Shown: positions 34,635-44,874 of the stretch, one piece after another | How the letters are laid out: each line of letters begins with the position of its first letter | How positions within the stretch are numbered: position 1 is the stretch's first letter | From: Streptomyces sp. ISL-98 | GTDB taxonomy: Bacteria; Actinomycetota; Actinomycetes; Streptomycetales; Streptomycetaceae | Length of the DNA stretch: 64,000 nt | Reading direction: 5' to 3' | NCBI RefSeq assembly: GCF_018614055.1 | Contig: NZ_JAGGPB010000002.1 | Location: 1 to 64,000, forward strand | Program-made: the position numbers and the translations under genes | The notes under the pieces: generated by a model | Databases searched by the model: none | What the model was told of the DNA's origin: nothing | The model's input: the letters and a program-made list of their open reading frames with translations, nothing else

Positions 34635-35267
34635 TCAGCGGCGGTTTCTGCCGATGACGAACGCGAGACCCCAGGCCGCTGCCGCGGCAGCGAGGAGACC
34701 GAGCAGCGAGTGCCACTCGGAATCGGTCTGACTGCCCCACCAGTTCTTGGCCGGGAAGAACGGGTCGAACACCATCATGTCGCTGAAGCCGCTGAGTCCG
34801 CCGGCGTCGATGGAGATGAGCGCAATTCCGTTGGTGTAACCGAAGAAGGTGCCGAGCATCGCCACGACGGCACCACTGATGTGCGCGCCGACCCGGCCGT
34901 GGGCCAGCAGGCCGACCACGGTGCCGACGGCCGCTCCGTTGAGGAGCGCGTGGACCACGTACATGGTCAGCGCCGTGTTCCTCGATGCGTCTTTGTACGT
35001 GGCGTACATGACGAGGCTGTAGATCGCCGCGACGACGACCGAGACCAGGAGCCCGAGGAAGAACGCGGCGACCGGCTTTCCGGAGGAGGGCTGCTGCTGC
35101 CCGTACGGCGCCGGATATGCCTGGTACGGGTAGCCGGGCTGCGGCGGGTACTGCCCCTGGGCCGGCGGCGGGCCGCCGAACCCCGGTGGCGGCCCCGGCG
35201 GCTGCTGGGGCATCGGCGGCTGGTTGCCCGGGTTGTACTGGGGCTGGGGCTGCCAGGGCTGGCTCAA
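34635..35267 (-). CDS. Membrane protein with Pro/Gln-rich N-terminus
   Basis: 210 aa. The first 60 residues are a Pro/Gln/Gly/Tyr-rich cytosolic segment (PGPPPGFGGPPPAQG). Four hydrophobic segments follow at about residues 66-88, 100-122, 130-150 and 188-205 (FFLGLLVSVVVAAIYSLVMYA, VVHALLNGAAVGTVVGLLA, GLLAAAAAAWGLAFVIG). The proline-rich head resembles that of the neighbouring MinD-like ATPase and several T7SS proteins, so a link is possible, but it reads leftward, away from them. No named family is recognised. Confidence 0.65.
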   Translation of the reverse strand: MSQPWQPQPQYNPGNQPPMPQQPPGPPPGFGGPPPAQGQYPPQPGYPYQAYPAPYGQQQPSSGKPVAAFFLGLLVSVVVAAIYSLVMYATYKDASRNTALTMYVVHALLNGAAVGTVVGLLAHGRVGAHISGAVVAMLGTFFGYTNGIALISIDAGGLSGFSDMMVFDPFFPAKNWWGSQTDSEWHSLLGLLAAAAAAWGLAFVIGRNRR

Positions 35268-35559
35268 AACGGGTCCCCCGAGAAGCAGAAGATGGAACCG
35301 CCCAAATTACCAAACGGGCTCGCACGGGCTCCGTCAGCCCCTCAACAGTAGGGCAACAAGGGTTTAGACCAATGAGGGCTCGCGCCGGCCGCGCCTGCGG
35401 GATCCCGGGCGTTCTCCTGGGGCATTCCCGCAGCCCACACCGGGTATACAGCATCGTTGACGCAGCCGTGCAGCGCTGATAAACCTTCGCTTCACCAGCT
35501 GGACAGCAGTGATCAACACGCCTTCTCCGTGCGAGTGATGACGCGAGGTCAAACGCCCC

Positions 35560-37416
35560 ATGGACACCACCACCGTTCCGCGAAATGCCCGGCCGTACCC
35601 CCGTATCCGCATGCTGCTCACCGTCGGCGCCACCGCCCTGGTGGTCGCCGCCGCAGCCGCGACCCCGCTGAACCCCGCACCGCAGCAGGCGAAGGCCGCG
35701 GGCAGCGACGGCAAGCGGACGCTGACCGTCGCCGTCTCCCAGAGCGTCGATTCCCTCAGCCCGTTCCTGGCTCAGCGTCTGGTCTCCACCAGCGTCCACC
35801 GGTTGGTCTACGAGAACCTGACGAATTACGACGTCAAGGACAACCACGCGATCCCCGGCCTGGCCACCAAGTGGGAGCCGTCGCCGGACAAGCTGACGTG
35901 GACGTACACCATCCGCGAGAACTCCAAGTGGTCCGACGGCCGGCAGGCCACCGCCGAGGACGCCGCCTGGACGTTCAACACGATGATGAGCGACGAGGGC
36001 GCCGCCACCGCCAACGGCAGCTTCGTCGCCAACTTCAAGAAGGTCACCGCCCCCAGCCCCACCAAGCTGGTCATCGAGCTGAAGAAGCCGCAGGCCACCA
36101 TGGCCGCGCTCGATGTGCCGATCGTCCCCAAGCACGCATGGGAGCAGGTCGGGGACTTCTCGAAGTTCAACAACGACAAGAAGTTCCCGATCGTCGGCAA
36201 CGGGCCCTTCATCCTGACCGACTACAAGGTCGACCAATTCGTCAAGCTCAAGCCGAACAAGCAGTTCTGGCGCGGCGCCCCGAAGTTCGACGAGCTTGTC
36301 CTGAAGTACTACAAGGACGGTGACGCGGCCGTCGCCGCGCTCCAGAAGGGTGAGGTGTCCTTCGCGGCCAACCTGACCCCCGCCCAGGCCGCGTCCCTCT
36401 CCAAGGCCAAGAACATCAAGGTCAACGACGCACCGGGCCGCCGCTTCTACGCGCTGGCCACCAACCCCGGCGCCAAGTCCAAGAACGGCAAGAAGTTCGG
36501 CAACGGCCACCCCGCGCTGCTCGACCCGAAGGTGCGCCAGGCCCTCTTCGCCGCCACCGACCGCAAGGCCATCATCGACAAGGTCTTCCAGGGCCACGCC
36601 GTCGAGGGCGAGGGCTACATCCCGCCGCGCTTCTCGGCGTACCACTGGAAGCCGGCCGACGGTCAGAAGATCGCGTACGACCCGGCGAAGGCGGCCGCGC
36701 TCCTCGACGAGGCGGGCTACAAGAAGAACAGCGCGGGCAAGCGCGTCGGCAAGAACGGCAAGCCGCTCGACTTCCGCATCCTGTGCCACGCCACCGACCC
36801 GAACGACAAGGCCATCGGCAAGTACATGCAGGAGTGGTGGGGCGAGCTCGGCATCGGGCTGAAGGTCGACTGCCTCGACAATGTCTCCGATCCCTGGCTG
36901 GCGGGCGAGTACGACCTGGCCTTCGACGGCTGGTCGGTCAACCCCGATCCGGACTTCGTCCTCTCCATTCACACATGCGCCGCGCTGCCGGCCACGCCCA
37001 AGGACACCGGCGCGACCGACAACTTCATCTGCGACAAGAAGTTCGACGAGCTCTACGCGCAGCAGACCGCGGAGTACGACGAGACCAAGCGCACCGACCT
37101 CGTCAAGCAGATGCAGTCGCGGCTGTACGACACCGGGTACATGAATGTCATGGCGTACCCGAACGCGGTCGAGGCGTACCGTACCGACCAGATCAAGTCG
37201 ATCACGACGATGCCCGCGTCCGGCGGCAACCTCTGGGGCCAGGACGGCTATTGGAGCTGGTGGTCGGCCGTGCCCGCGGACGGGAGCGGATCCAGTGAGG
37301 ACAGCGGTTCCTCCACCGGTCTCTTCGTCGGCATCGGCGCGGTCGTCGTGCTCGCCGCAGGGCTCGGCGTCTTCGTCGCCCTGCGCCGCCGCTCCACCGC
37401 GGAAGACCGTGAGTAG
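35560..37416 (+). CDS. Oligopeptide-type ABC transporter substrate-binding protein with C-terminal anchor
   Basis: 618 aa, solute-binding family 5. An N-terminal signal (residues 17-45, LLTVGATALVVAAAAATP) is followed by family motifs: LVYENLTNYDVKDNHAIPGLA, WEPSPDKLTWTYTIRE, FKKVTAPSPTKLVIELK, VRQALFAATDRKAII, YDPAKAAALLDEAGY and FDGWSVNPDPDFVL. The odd part is the C-terminus: a Ser/Gly linker, then a transmembrane helix (FVGIGAVVVLAAGLGVFVAL) and RRRSTAEDRE. Most binding proteins of this family in Gram-positives are lipoproteins; here a C-terminal anchor appears to replace the lipid. It is followed by two permeases and two ATPases. Confidence 0.9.
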   Translation: MDTTTVPRNARPYPRIRMLLTVGATALVVAAAAATPLNPAPQQAKAAGSDGKRTLTVAVSQSVDSLSPFLAQRLVSTSVHRLVYENLTNYDVKDNHAIPGLATKWEPSPDKLTWTYTIRENSKWSDGRQATAEDAAWTFNTMMSDEGAATANGSFVANFKKVTAPSPTKLVIELKKPQATMAALDVPIVPKHAWEQVGDFSKFNNDKKFPIVGNGPFILTDYKVDQFVKLKPNKQFWRGAPKFDELVLKYYKDGDAAVAALQKGEVSFAANLTPAQAASLSKAKNIKVNDAPGRRFYALATNPGAKSKNGKKFGNGHPALLDPKVRQALFAATDRKAIIDKVFQGHAVEGEGYIPPRFSAYHWKPADGQKIAYDPAKAAALLDEAGYKKNSAGKRVGKNGKPLDFRILCHATDPNDKAIGKYMQEWWGELGIGLKVDCLDNVSDPWLAGEYDLAFDGWSVNPDPDFVLSIHTCAALPATPKDTGATDNFICDKKFDELYAQQTAEYDETKRTDLVKQMQSRLYDTGYMNVMAYPNAVEAYRTDQIKSITTMPASGGNLWGQDGYWSWWSAVPADGSGSSEDSGSSTGLFVGIGAVVVLAAGLGVFVALRRRSTAEDRE

Positions 37417-37419
37417 TCC

Positions 37420-38490
37420 ATGAGCACTGCAAGCACCACCCCCCTCGCGGAGGGTACGGCCGACGGCCCGGTCCCGGTGAAGACCGGGCCGTCCGGCCCC
37501 CGCGCCCGCTCCGCACGCGCCTATCTGCTGTACGTCGCCGGGAAGCTGGGCGGCGCGGCCGTCTCGCTCTTCGCCGTCCTCGTCACCAGCTTCTTCCTCT
37601 TCCGGATCATCCCCGGCGACCCGGTGCGCACAATGACGCACGGCCGCCAGGTGTCCGCCGAACAACTCGCGTCGCTGCGCCGCCAGTTCGGGCTCGACCT
37701 CCCCATGTGGCAGCAGTTCACGGACTACTGCGGCAAGGCACTGAGCGGCGACCTCGGCACCTCGTACCAGTTCCACGCCCCGGTGGGCGAGCTGATCAGC
37801 GAGAAGCTGCCTGCGACCCTGCTGCTGACCGGCGTCGCCGTCGTCATCTACTCGATGCTCGGCCTGTGGCTCGGCACCCGCTCGGCCTGGCGCCACGGTC
37901 AGCTGGGCGACAAGGTCAACACCGGGGTTGCGCTGACACTGTGGTCCGTGCCGTCGTTCTGGCTCGGCCTGCTGCTGATCATCACCTTCTCGGTGGGCAT
38001 CGGCCCGATTCCCGGCATGTTCCCGACGGGCGGCATGGAGTCGGGCGACGCGTCCGGTTTCGCGTACGTCGCCGATGTCGCGCACCACATGGTGCTGCCG
38101 GTCGTCACACTGGTCGCGGTCGGGTACGCCCAGACGCTGCTGGTCATGCGGTCGTCACTGCTCGACGAGATGGGCAGCGACTACCTGACGACCGCGCGCG
38201 CGAAGGGACTGCGCGACGACCTCGTGCGGCGCAACCACGCCGTGCCGAATGCCCTGCTGCCGACCGTCACCATGGTGTTCATCAACCTCGGTCATGTGGC
38301 GGCCGGCTCGATCCTCGTCGAGACGGTCTTCTCCTGGCCGGGGCTCGGCGGGCTGTTCTACCAGGCGCTGAGCGTGCCCGACCTGCCGCTCGTGCAGGGG
38401 CTTTTCGTCGTCTTCGCCGGAGCGATGATCCTGATGAATCTCCTGGCCGACCTGCTCTATCCGCTGCTCGATCCCCGGGTGGGCCGATGA
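37420..38490 (+). CDS. Oligopeptide ABC transporter permease (DppB type)
   Basis: 356 aa. Six hydrophobic segments; the first (LGGAAVSLFAVLVTSFFLFRII) is followed by the family motif PGDPVRTMTHGR and QFGLDLPMWQQF. The EAA-type loop that contacts the ATPase is DYLTTARAKGLRDDLVRRNHAVPNAL. An N-terminal extension of about 35 residues is rich in Pro/Gly/Ala. It starts three bases after the binding-protein stop and overlaps the next permease by four bases (ATGA), so the five transporter genes were built as one operon. Confidence 0.92.
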   Translation: MSTASTTPLAEGTADGPVPVKTGPSGPRARSARAYLLYVAGKLGGAAVSLFAVLVTSFFLFRIIPGDPVRTMTHGRQVSAEQLASLRRQFGLDLPMWQQFTDYCGKALSGDLGTSYQFHAPVGELISEKLPATLLLTGVAVVIYSMLGLWLGTRSAWRHGQLGDKVNTGVALTLWSVPSFWLGLLLIITFSVGIGPIPGMFPTGGMESGDASGFAYVADVAHHMVLPVVTLVAVGYAQTLLVMRSSLLDEMGSDYLTTARAKGLRDDLVRRNHAVPNALLPTVTMVFINLGHVAAGSILVETVFSWPGLGGLFYQALSVPDLPLVQGLFVVFAGAMILMNLLADLLYPLLDPRVGR

Positions 38491-39401
38491 CTGCGACGAC
38501 CTCTGCTCAGACCGCCTCGTCGCTCGCGTGGGCGCGGCGCCGGCACTCCGTGGCCCGGTTCTGGCGTTCGTACCGTACGCACCGGGCCGGGCTCTTCGGT
38601 CTCGGCGCCCTCGCCCTGATCGCGCTGGTCGCGCTCGCCGCGCCGCTGCTCGTCGGCAGCGACGTACAGAGTGTTACGGACGCTCCCGGCTCGGCGCTGG
38701 AGCCGCCGAGCGGTGAATTCCCGCTCGGGACCGACCAGTTCGGGCGCTCGCTGCTCGGGCTGCTGATCTGGGGCGCGCGGATCTCACTGACCGTGGGGCT
38801 GATGGCGGCCGCGCTGTCGGTGGCCATCGGTACGCTGGTGGGCATCGTCGCCGGGCACTTCGGCGGGTGGCTCTCGACCGTGGTCATGCGCATCACGGAC
38901 TGGTTCCTGGTGATGCCGACGCTGGTGCTCGCGATCGTGCTGGCCACGGTGATGTCGCGCAGCGTGTGGACGGTGATCCTGGCGATCGGCGTCACGAGCT
39001 GGCCGACGACGGCCCGGCTCGTGCGGGCGCAGACCCTCGCCGTCGAGTCGCGTCCGTACATCGAACGAGCGACGGCGCTCGGCGGCGGCCACGGCCACAT
39101 CATGACCCGCCACGTCCTGCCCAACGTCATGCCGCTCGTCCTCGCCCAGACCACTCTCGGCATCTCCAACGCCATCCTCACCGAGGCGACGCTCGCCTTC
39201 CTCGGGCTCGGCGACCCGGACGTCGTCTCGTGGGGCGGCATGCTCCAGGATGCGCGGGAGGCGGGCGCGGTGTCGTCCGGGCACTGGTGGTACCTGGCGC
39301 CGCCGGGCATCGCCATCGCGATCGTCGCCCTGGCGTTCACGCTGTGCGGGCGCGCGGTGGAGTCCGTGCTCAACCCGAAGCTGGGGGTGTCGGCCCGATG
39401 A
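38487..39401 (+). CDS. Oligopeptide ABC transporter permease (DppC type)
   Basis: 304 aa from ATG 38487, chosen because it gives the four-base overlap. Motifs are FWRSYRTHRAGLFGLGALALI, then PLGTDQFGRSLLGLLIWGARISL, typical of the C-type permease. The EAA loop is RPYIERATALGGGHGHIMTRHVLPN, followed by LTEATLAFLGLGDPDVVSWGGML. Five or six transmembrane helices. It overlaps the ATPase gene by four bases. Confidence 0.92.
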   Translation: MTATTSAQTASSLAWARRRHSVARFWRSYRTHRAGLFGLGALALIALVALAAPLLVGSDVQSVTDAPGSALEPPSGEFPLGTDQFGRSLLGLLIWGARISLTVGLMAAALSVAIGTLVGIVAGHFGGWLSTVVMRITDWFLVMPTLVLAIVLATVMSRSVWTVILAIGVTSWPTTARLVRAQTLAVESRPYIERATALGGGHGHIMTRHVLPNVMPLVLAQTTLGISNAILTEATLAFLGLGDPDVVSWGGMLQDAREAGAVSSGHWWYLAPPGIAIAIVALAFTLCGRAVESVLNPKLGVSAR

Positions 39402-40375
39402 GTCCACGGAGCACGCTGCTCGAAGTGAAGGACCTGCATGTCACGTACGGAGCGGGGACGCGCGCTGTACGTGGCGTGGACCTGACCGTTTCCGCCGGCC
39501 AGAAGCTCGGCCTCGCGGGCGAGTCCGGCTGCGGCAAGTCGACCCTGGCGCTGGCGCTGCTGCGCCTGCTGCCGGCGTCGGCCAGGCTCAGCGGGGAGAT
39601 TCTGCTCGACGGCGAGGACGTCCTCACCATGAAGTGGGGCAGGCTGCGGGCCGTACGGTGGGCGGGCGCTTCGATCGTCTTCCAGGGCGCGATGCATTCG
39701 CTGAACGCCGTGCACCGGATCGGGGACCAGATCGCCGAGCCGGTGCTGCTGCACCGCCGGTCCACTCCGGCGGCCGCGCGCAAGCGGGTCGCCGAGCTGC
39801 TGGAGCAGGTGGGGCTGCCGGGCGCGCGCGCCGACGCGTATCCGCACGAGCTGTCCGGCGGGCAGCGTCAGCGCGTGATGATCGCGATGGCGCTGGCGTG
39901 CGATCCGCGGCTGATCGTGGCGGACGAGCCGACGACCGCGCTGGATGTGATGATCCAGGCGCAGATTCTGCGGCTGATCGAGGGGCTGGTCGCGGAGCAG
40001 GGCATCAGCCTGCTGATGATCAGCCATGACCTGTCGGTGCTGGCCGACACGTGTGACCGGCTCGCGGTGATGTACGCGGGGCGTGTGGTGGAGGAGGGGC
40101 CGGCGAGGCAGGTGTTCGACGAGGCGCAGCATCCGTACGGCGTGGCGCTGTCGGCGGCGTTCCCGCGCATCGGCGACCCGGGTTCGCGACTGGCCCCGCG
40201 CGGCCTGCGCGGCGATCCGCCGGATCCGACGGCGCTGCCGTCCGGCTGTACGTTCCATCCGCGCTGCGCGGTGGCCCTGGACACGTGCGCCACGGAGGAC
40301 CAGGCGCTGCGGGAGGCGGGGGCGGGCCGGAGGGCGGCGTGCGTGCGGGTGGGGGTGGCGCAGCCGCTGCCCTGA
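39398..40375 (+). CDS. Oligopeptide ABC transporter ATPase (DppD type)
   Basis: 325 aa. Walker A GESGCGKST, Q-loop VFQGAMHSLN (Gly where many relatives have Asp), signature LSGGQRQRV, Walker B LIVADEPTTALD and switch His in MISHD. The C-terminal oligopeptide-transporter extension GCTFHPRCAVALDTC carries the Cys cluster seen in Dpp/Opp ATPases. It couples ATP hydrolysis to the permease pair. The partner ATPase gene follows after a 276-base gap that holds a large inverted repeat, so this one may be made in excess of it. Confidence 0.93.
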   Translation: MSPRSTLLEVKDLHVTYGAGTRAVRGVDLTVSAGQKLGLAGESGCGKSTLALALLRLLPASARLSGEILLDGEDVLTMKWGRLRAVRWAGASIVFQGAMHSLNAVHRIGDQIAEPVLLHRRSTPAAARKRVAELLEQVGLPGARADAYPHELSGGQRQRVMIAMALACDPRLIVADEPTTALDVMIQAQILRLIEGLVAEQGISLLMISHDLSVLADTCDRLAVMYAGRVVEEGPARQVFDEAQHPYGVALSAAFPRIGDPGSRLAPRGLRGDPPDPTALPSGCTFHPRCAVALDTCATEDQALREAGAGRRAACVRVGVAQPLP

Positions 40376-40390
40376 CGGGAGGCTCCCCTA

Positions 40391-40581
40391 CCCGCCCCTT
40401 CCCGGCTGTGACATTTGCGGCTGCCGCCGCGTGGGGGCAAGCCCCAGACCCCGGACGGGCTGAAACACCCAGCCCCTGGGGCCCCCTGGACGTAGTCCTT
40501 GGGGGAGTTTGAGGAACGGGGTCTGGGGCGGAGCCCCTCACGCGGCGGCAGCCGCAAAATGTCGCAGCGGGAAGGGGCGGG
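40391..40581. repeat. Long imperfect inverted repeat (MITE-like) inside the transporter operon
   Basis: The left arm 40391-40453 (CCCGCCCCTTCCCG ... GACATTTGCGGCTGCCGCCG ... CCCCAGACCCCG) is the near-complement of the right arm 40517-40581, with 63 bases between them. It separates the two ATPase genes. Related blocks (TTGCGGCT-CCGCCGCG and GGACGGGCTGAA) recur at 52120-52185, so this is a dispersed Streptomyces-type repeat. The RNA would fold into a long hairpin and could reduce read-through. Confidence 0.8.
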
Positions 40582-40651
40582 GTGGGGAAACAAGCCCCGC
40601 GCAGCGGCCCGCCCGCACAACCACCCCACCAACCCACCGGAGTCGGACAAC

Positions 40652-41683
<1,032 letters not shown>

Positions 41684-41692
41684 GCGCGGCCG

Positions 41693-42646
41693 TTACTTCG
41701 CCTCGTACGCCTCGATCAGCTCGCGCGAGCGCTTGACGTCGTCCGCGATCGCCACCAGCAGCGCCTCGATCGAATCGAACTTGGCCTGGCCGCGTACGTA
41801 CGCCAGGAAGTCGACGCCGACGTGCAGCCCGTACAGGTCGAGGCCCACCCGGTCGATGGCGTACGCCTCGACCGTCCGCTCCGTGCCGTCGAACTGCGGG
41901 TTCGTGCCGACCGAGATCGCGGCGGGCATCGCCTCGCCCTCCACCGTCAGCCAGCCCGCGTACACGCCGTCGGCGGGAATCGCGGTGTGCGGCAGCGTCT
42001 CGACGTTCGCCGTCGGGTAACCGAGCTCGCGGCCCCGCTGGGCGCCGCGCACCACCACGCCCTCGACGCGGTGCGGCCGGCCAAGGATCTCCGCGGCGCC
42101 TTCGACGTCGCCCTCGGCGACCAGGCGCCGGGTCAGCGTGGAGGAGAACGGCTCGCCGCCGCCCGCCTCGCCGCGCACGTACAGGTCCACGACCTCGACC
42201 TCGTAGTCGTACGTCGGACCGAGCTCGGAGAGGAATGCGACATCGCCCGCCGCCCGGTGTCCGAAGCGGAAGTTCGGGCCCTCGATGACCGCCTTCGCGT
42301 GCAGCTTGTCGACCAGCACCTTCACGATGAAGTCGGCCGGCGACAGCTTCGAGAACTCGGCGGTGAAAGGCAGGATCAGCAGCGCGTCCACACCCAGCTC
42401 GGCCATCAGCTCGGCACGCCGGTGGTGCGGGGCGAGCAGCGGCGGGTGACTGCCGGGCCGCACGACCTCGCTCGGGTGGGGATCGAAGGTGACGACCACC
42501 GAAGGCACGCCGAGCTCGCGGGCGCGGTCCACCGCGCGTCCGATGATCAGCTGGTGTCCGCGGTGCACCCCGTCGTAGGAGCCGATGGTGACGACGCTGC
42601 GTCCCCAGTCCTGGGGGATGTCCTCCAAGCCACGCCAGCGCTGCAC
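41693..42646 (-). CDS. ribF: Riboflavin kinase/FAD synthetase
   Basis: 317 aa, normal for bacterial RibF. The N-terminal nucleotidyltransferase domain has SYDGVHRGHQLI (residues 23-34) and VVTFDPHPSEVV. The C-terminal kinase domain has GRELGYPTANVE, PADGVYAGWL, ISVGTNPQFDG and VEAYAIDR. It makes FMN and then FAD from riboflavin and ATP in the cytosol. It is last of the rimP-to-ribF string, separated from truB by 374 bases. No FMN riboswitch is visible upstream. Confidence 0.97.
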   Translation of the reverse strand: MQRWRGLEDIPQDWGRSVVTIGSYDGVHRGHQLIIGRAVDRARELGVPSVVVTFDPHPSEVVRPGSHPPLLAPHHRRAELMAELGVDALLILPFTAEFSKLSPADFIVKVLVDKLHAKAVIEGPNFRFGHRAAGDVAFLSELGPTYDYEVEVVDLYVRGEAGGGEPFSSTLTRRLVAEGDVEGAAEILGRPHRVEGVVVRGAQRGRELGYPTANVETLPHTAIPADGVYAGWLTVEGEAMPAAISVGTNPQFDGTERTVEAYAIDRVGLDLYGLHVGVDFLAYVRGQAKFDSIEALLVAIADDVKRSRELIEAYEAK

Positions 42647-43020
42647 TGTGACCGCTCTCCTCGCCCGAACTCGAACCCGAACCTGTGTACGTGAGATTGC
42701 TGATTACGCAGGTCTAAGACTGCCATGCCCGCGGCCTGTGCCTCGCATCGGGCATCGGAGTCCCCAGCGCCGAAGCAGGCGGCGGCGCTCGGTGGTACGG
42801 ACGAGCACCGCCCCGCAGTGATCAGCAGGAGAAGGACGCCGGGCGAAAAGCGCCCCCCAGTACACCCGCCATTCACTCCGAGCGCCTGCCCGAAGGGGTG
42901 AATCGGAGGGGCTGGGTGGACAGACCACCTGCGAGGGGGATCGTGGAGCGGACAGCCGACGGGCTGCCCGCTCCACGGTGGGCCCACGAGGTGGGCCGGC
43001 GCGCAGCGTTCGCGCGAGCC
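42647..43020. other. Gap between truB and ribF
   Basis: No gene is supported on either strand. It contains the truB terminator hairpin at 42943-42976. The rest, GC-rich with a lower-GC patch near 42690-42720, probably carries the ribF promoter on the minus strand. I could not pick a convincing -35/-10 pair. Confidence 0.5.
42943..42976 (-). terminator. Hairpin after truB
   Basis: GTGGAGCGG-CAGCC pairs with GGCTG-CCGCTCCAC around a short loop with two bulges. It lies 45 bases downstream of the truB stop on the minus strand. Confidence 0.65.
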
Positions 43021-43920
43021 TCAGCCGAAAACTGCGAGGCTCTTCGCCTTGCCGCGGTTCTCCTCGACGAGTGCGAGGAAGCGCCCCTCGGGGCCGAAGA
43101 CCGCGACCGGGCTCGTCTCGTACGCCGGCATGTCGATCCGTACGCCGTTCGTCACCAGGGCCGCCCGCCGCTCGTCCACGTCCCAGCGCGCGAACGCGGC
43201 CGCGGCCGCGTCGGCGATGGGCATGACGGTGAGCTCCTCCTGGAGCTGCTCCAGCGTCTTCGCCGCGTCGAGCCCGTACGGGCCGACCCGGGTCCGGCGC
43301 AGTGCGGTCAGATGCCCACCGACGCCGAGTCCCGCCCCGAGGTCACGGGCGAGGGCGCGGATGTAAGTACCGGAGGAGCAGACGACGGAGACGACCAGGT
43401 CGACGACGGGCGTCCCGTCCTCGGCCACCGCCTCGCGCACGTCGTACACCTGGAAGGAGGAGACGGTGACCGGCCTGGCCGGGATCTCGAACTCCTCGCC
43501 CTCGCGCACCCGCGAGTACGACCGCTTGCCGTTTATCTTGATCGCGCTGACCTTCGACGGCACCTGCATTATGGCGCCGGTCAGTTCGGCGACGCCCGCG
43601 TCGATGCCTTCCCTGGTCACACCGGAAGCGACGGCGGACGTCGTGATCTCGCCCTCCGCGTCGTCGGTGACCGTGGTCTGGCCGAGCCGGATCGTACCGA
43701 GGTACTCCTTCTCGGTCAGGGCGAGATGACCCAGCAGCTTGGTGGCCCTTTCGACGCCGAGGACGAGAACGCCCGTCGCCATGGGGTCGAGCGTGCCGGC
43801 GTGGCCGACGCGACGGGTCTTGGCGATCCCGCGCATCTTGGCCACGACGTCGTGCGAAGTGAAGCCGGACGGCTTGTCGACGATGACAAGGCCGTCCGGC
43901 GTCGTGGTGGTGCGCTTCAT
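43021..43920 (-). CDS. truB: tRNA pseudouridine-55 synthase
   Basis: 299 aa. The N-terminus [17 protein letters not shown] and the catalytic motif [13 protein letters not shown] with D45 identify Tru[20 protein letters not shown] and [15 protein letters not shown] are further family motifs. It converts U55 in the T-loop of tRNA to pseudouridine. Its ATG overlaps the end of rbfA by four bases, so the two are coupled. Confidence 0.97.
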   Translation of the reverse strand: MKRTTTTPDGLVIVDKPSGFTSHDVVAKMRGIAKTRRVGHAGTLDPMATGVLVLGVERATKLLGHLALTEKEYLGTIRLGQTTVTDDAEGEITTSAVASGVTREGIDAGVAELTGAIMQVPSKVSAIKINGKRSYSRVREGEEFEIPARPVTVSSFQVYDVREAVAEDGTPVVDLVVSVVCSSGTYIRALARDLGAGLGVGGHLTALRRTRVGPYGLDAAKTLEQLQEELTVMPIADAAAAAFARWDVDERRAALVTNGVRIDMPAYETSPVAVFGPEGRFLALVEENRGKAKSLAVFG

Positions 43921-44384
43921 TCGGCGGTTTCGCCCTCGCCCTCGGCATCCGCTTCGGCTTCGTCGTCCTCGGGCTTGCGGTACGGGTCGGCCTCGCCGGC
44001 GTACGTCTTGCCGGTCGACACCTCGCGCACCTCCGCGTCCTTGGCGCGCGCCTTGTCGAGGAGGTCCTCGATGGTGCGCGCGTTGTCCGGCAGGGCGTCC
44101 GCGACGAAGGCCAGCGACGGCGTGTGGCGTACGCCGGTCTGCCGGCCGACCTCGGAGCGGAGGATGCCCTTGGCGCTCTCCAGTGCGGCAGCCGAGGCGG
44201 CGCGCTCTTCGTCGTCGCCGTAGACCGTGTAGAAGACCGTGGCCTCCCGCAGGTCACCGGTGACCCGGGCATCCGTGATGGTCACGAAGCCCAGCCGCGG
44301 ATCCTTGATACGCCGGTCCAGGGTCTCCGCGACCACGACCTGGATGCGATCGGCCAGCTTACGGGCCCGCGCTTTGTCGGTCAC
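43917..44384 (-). CDS. rbfA: Ribosome-binding factor A
   Basis: 155 aa. KH-type fold: [64 protein letters not shown]. The C-terminal 25 residues are a highly acidic Glu/Asp/Ala tail typical of actinobacteria. It binds the 30S subunit during maturation and in cold adaptation. It is encoded between the DUF503 gene (33 bases upstream) and truB (overlap). Confidence 0.96.
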   Translation of the reverse strand: MTDKARARKLADRIQVVVAETLDRRIKDPRLGFVTITDARVTGDLREATVFYTVYGDDEERAASAAALESAKGILRSEVGRQTGVRHTPSLAFVADALPDNARTIEDLLDKARAKDAEVREVSTGKTYAGEADPYRKPEDDEAEADAEGEGETAE

Positions 44385-44417
44385 CGGTCCTACTCCTCTT
44401 TCTGCTGCTGCGATACG

Positions 44418-44711
44418 TCAGTCTTCGTCTGTGTGCAGCCGCCGTCGAACGGACAGCAACTCCACTTCGGGCCGGGCGGCGACCATGCGCTCGCACCGGT
44501 CCAGTACGTCTGTGAGGTGCCCCGTTTCCCCTGACGCCACCGCGACGCCGATCTTGACTCTGCGGTAGACGTCCTGGTCGCCGACTTCCGCCGCACTCAC
44601 CGCGAATTTGCGCTGGAGCTCGGCGACGATCGGTCGTACGACGGAGCGTTTCTCCTTCAGCGACCGTACGTCGCCGAGGAGCAGGTCGAAGGACAGTGTC
44701 CCCACATACAT
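44418..44711 (-). CDS. DUF503 (YlxP-like) protein
   Basis: 97 aa from ATG 44711. MYVGTLSFDLLLGDVRSLKEKRSVVRPIV, VGDQDVYRRVKIGVAVASG and VLDRCERMVAARPEVELLSV are the DUF503 signature. The family, like YlxP of Bacillus, is a standard member between infB and rbfA and is thought to be linked to ribosome function. It is separated from infB by a hairpin at 44794-44831. Confidence 0.93.
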   Translation of the reverse strand: MYVGTLSFDLLLGDVRSLKEKRSVVRPIVAELQRKFAVSAAEVGDQDVYRRVKIGVAVASGETGHLTDVLDRCERMVAARPEVELLSVRRRLHTDED

Positions 44712-44793
44712 GGATGTCCGGATGTCCCGCCGGTTCGGGGTCGTGCCCCGCCAACCACTTGGCAGGGACACAAGAACCGTACACGCAACGGCC

Positions 44794-44831
44794 GGAGCCG
44801 CTCGACGGAAATATCTCCGCCGAGCGGCTCC
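44794..44831 (-). terminator. Hairpin between infB and the DUF503 gene
   Basis: GGAGCCGCTCG (44794-44804) pairs with CGAGCGGCTCC (44821-44831); the inner 16 bases are themselves nearly self-complementary. It may attenuate rather than end the rimP-infB transcript, because rbfA-truB continue in the same direction. Confidence 0.75.
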
Positions 44832-44874
44832 GACCGATGCTGTACGGACCAGCCGTACGGATCAGCTGTGCGGA

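Noticed and set aside
34609..34635. TGTGCTG short tandem repeat after the terminator
   Set aside because: Only a few units, no coding or binding role suggested; probably simple slippage sequence.
34270..38088. 1272-codon minus-strand open frame across the ABC transporter start
   Set aside because: It overlaps several well-supported genes; its composition is typical of an antisense shadow.
42647..42720. FMN riboswitch upstream of ribF
   Set aside because: The conserved AGGGGCAGGG-type core elements are absent.
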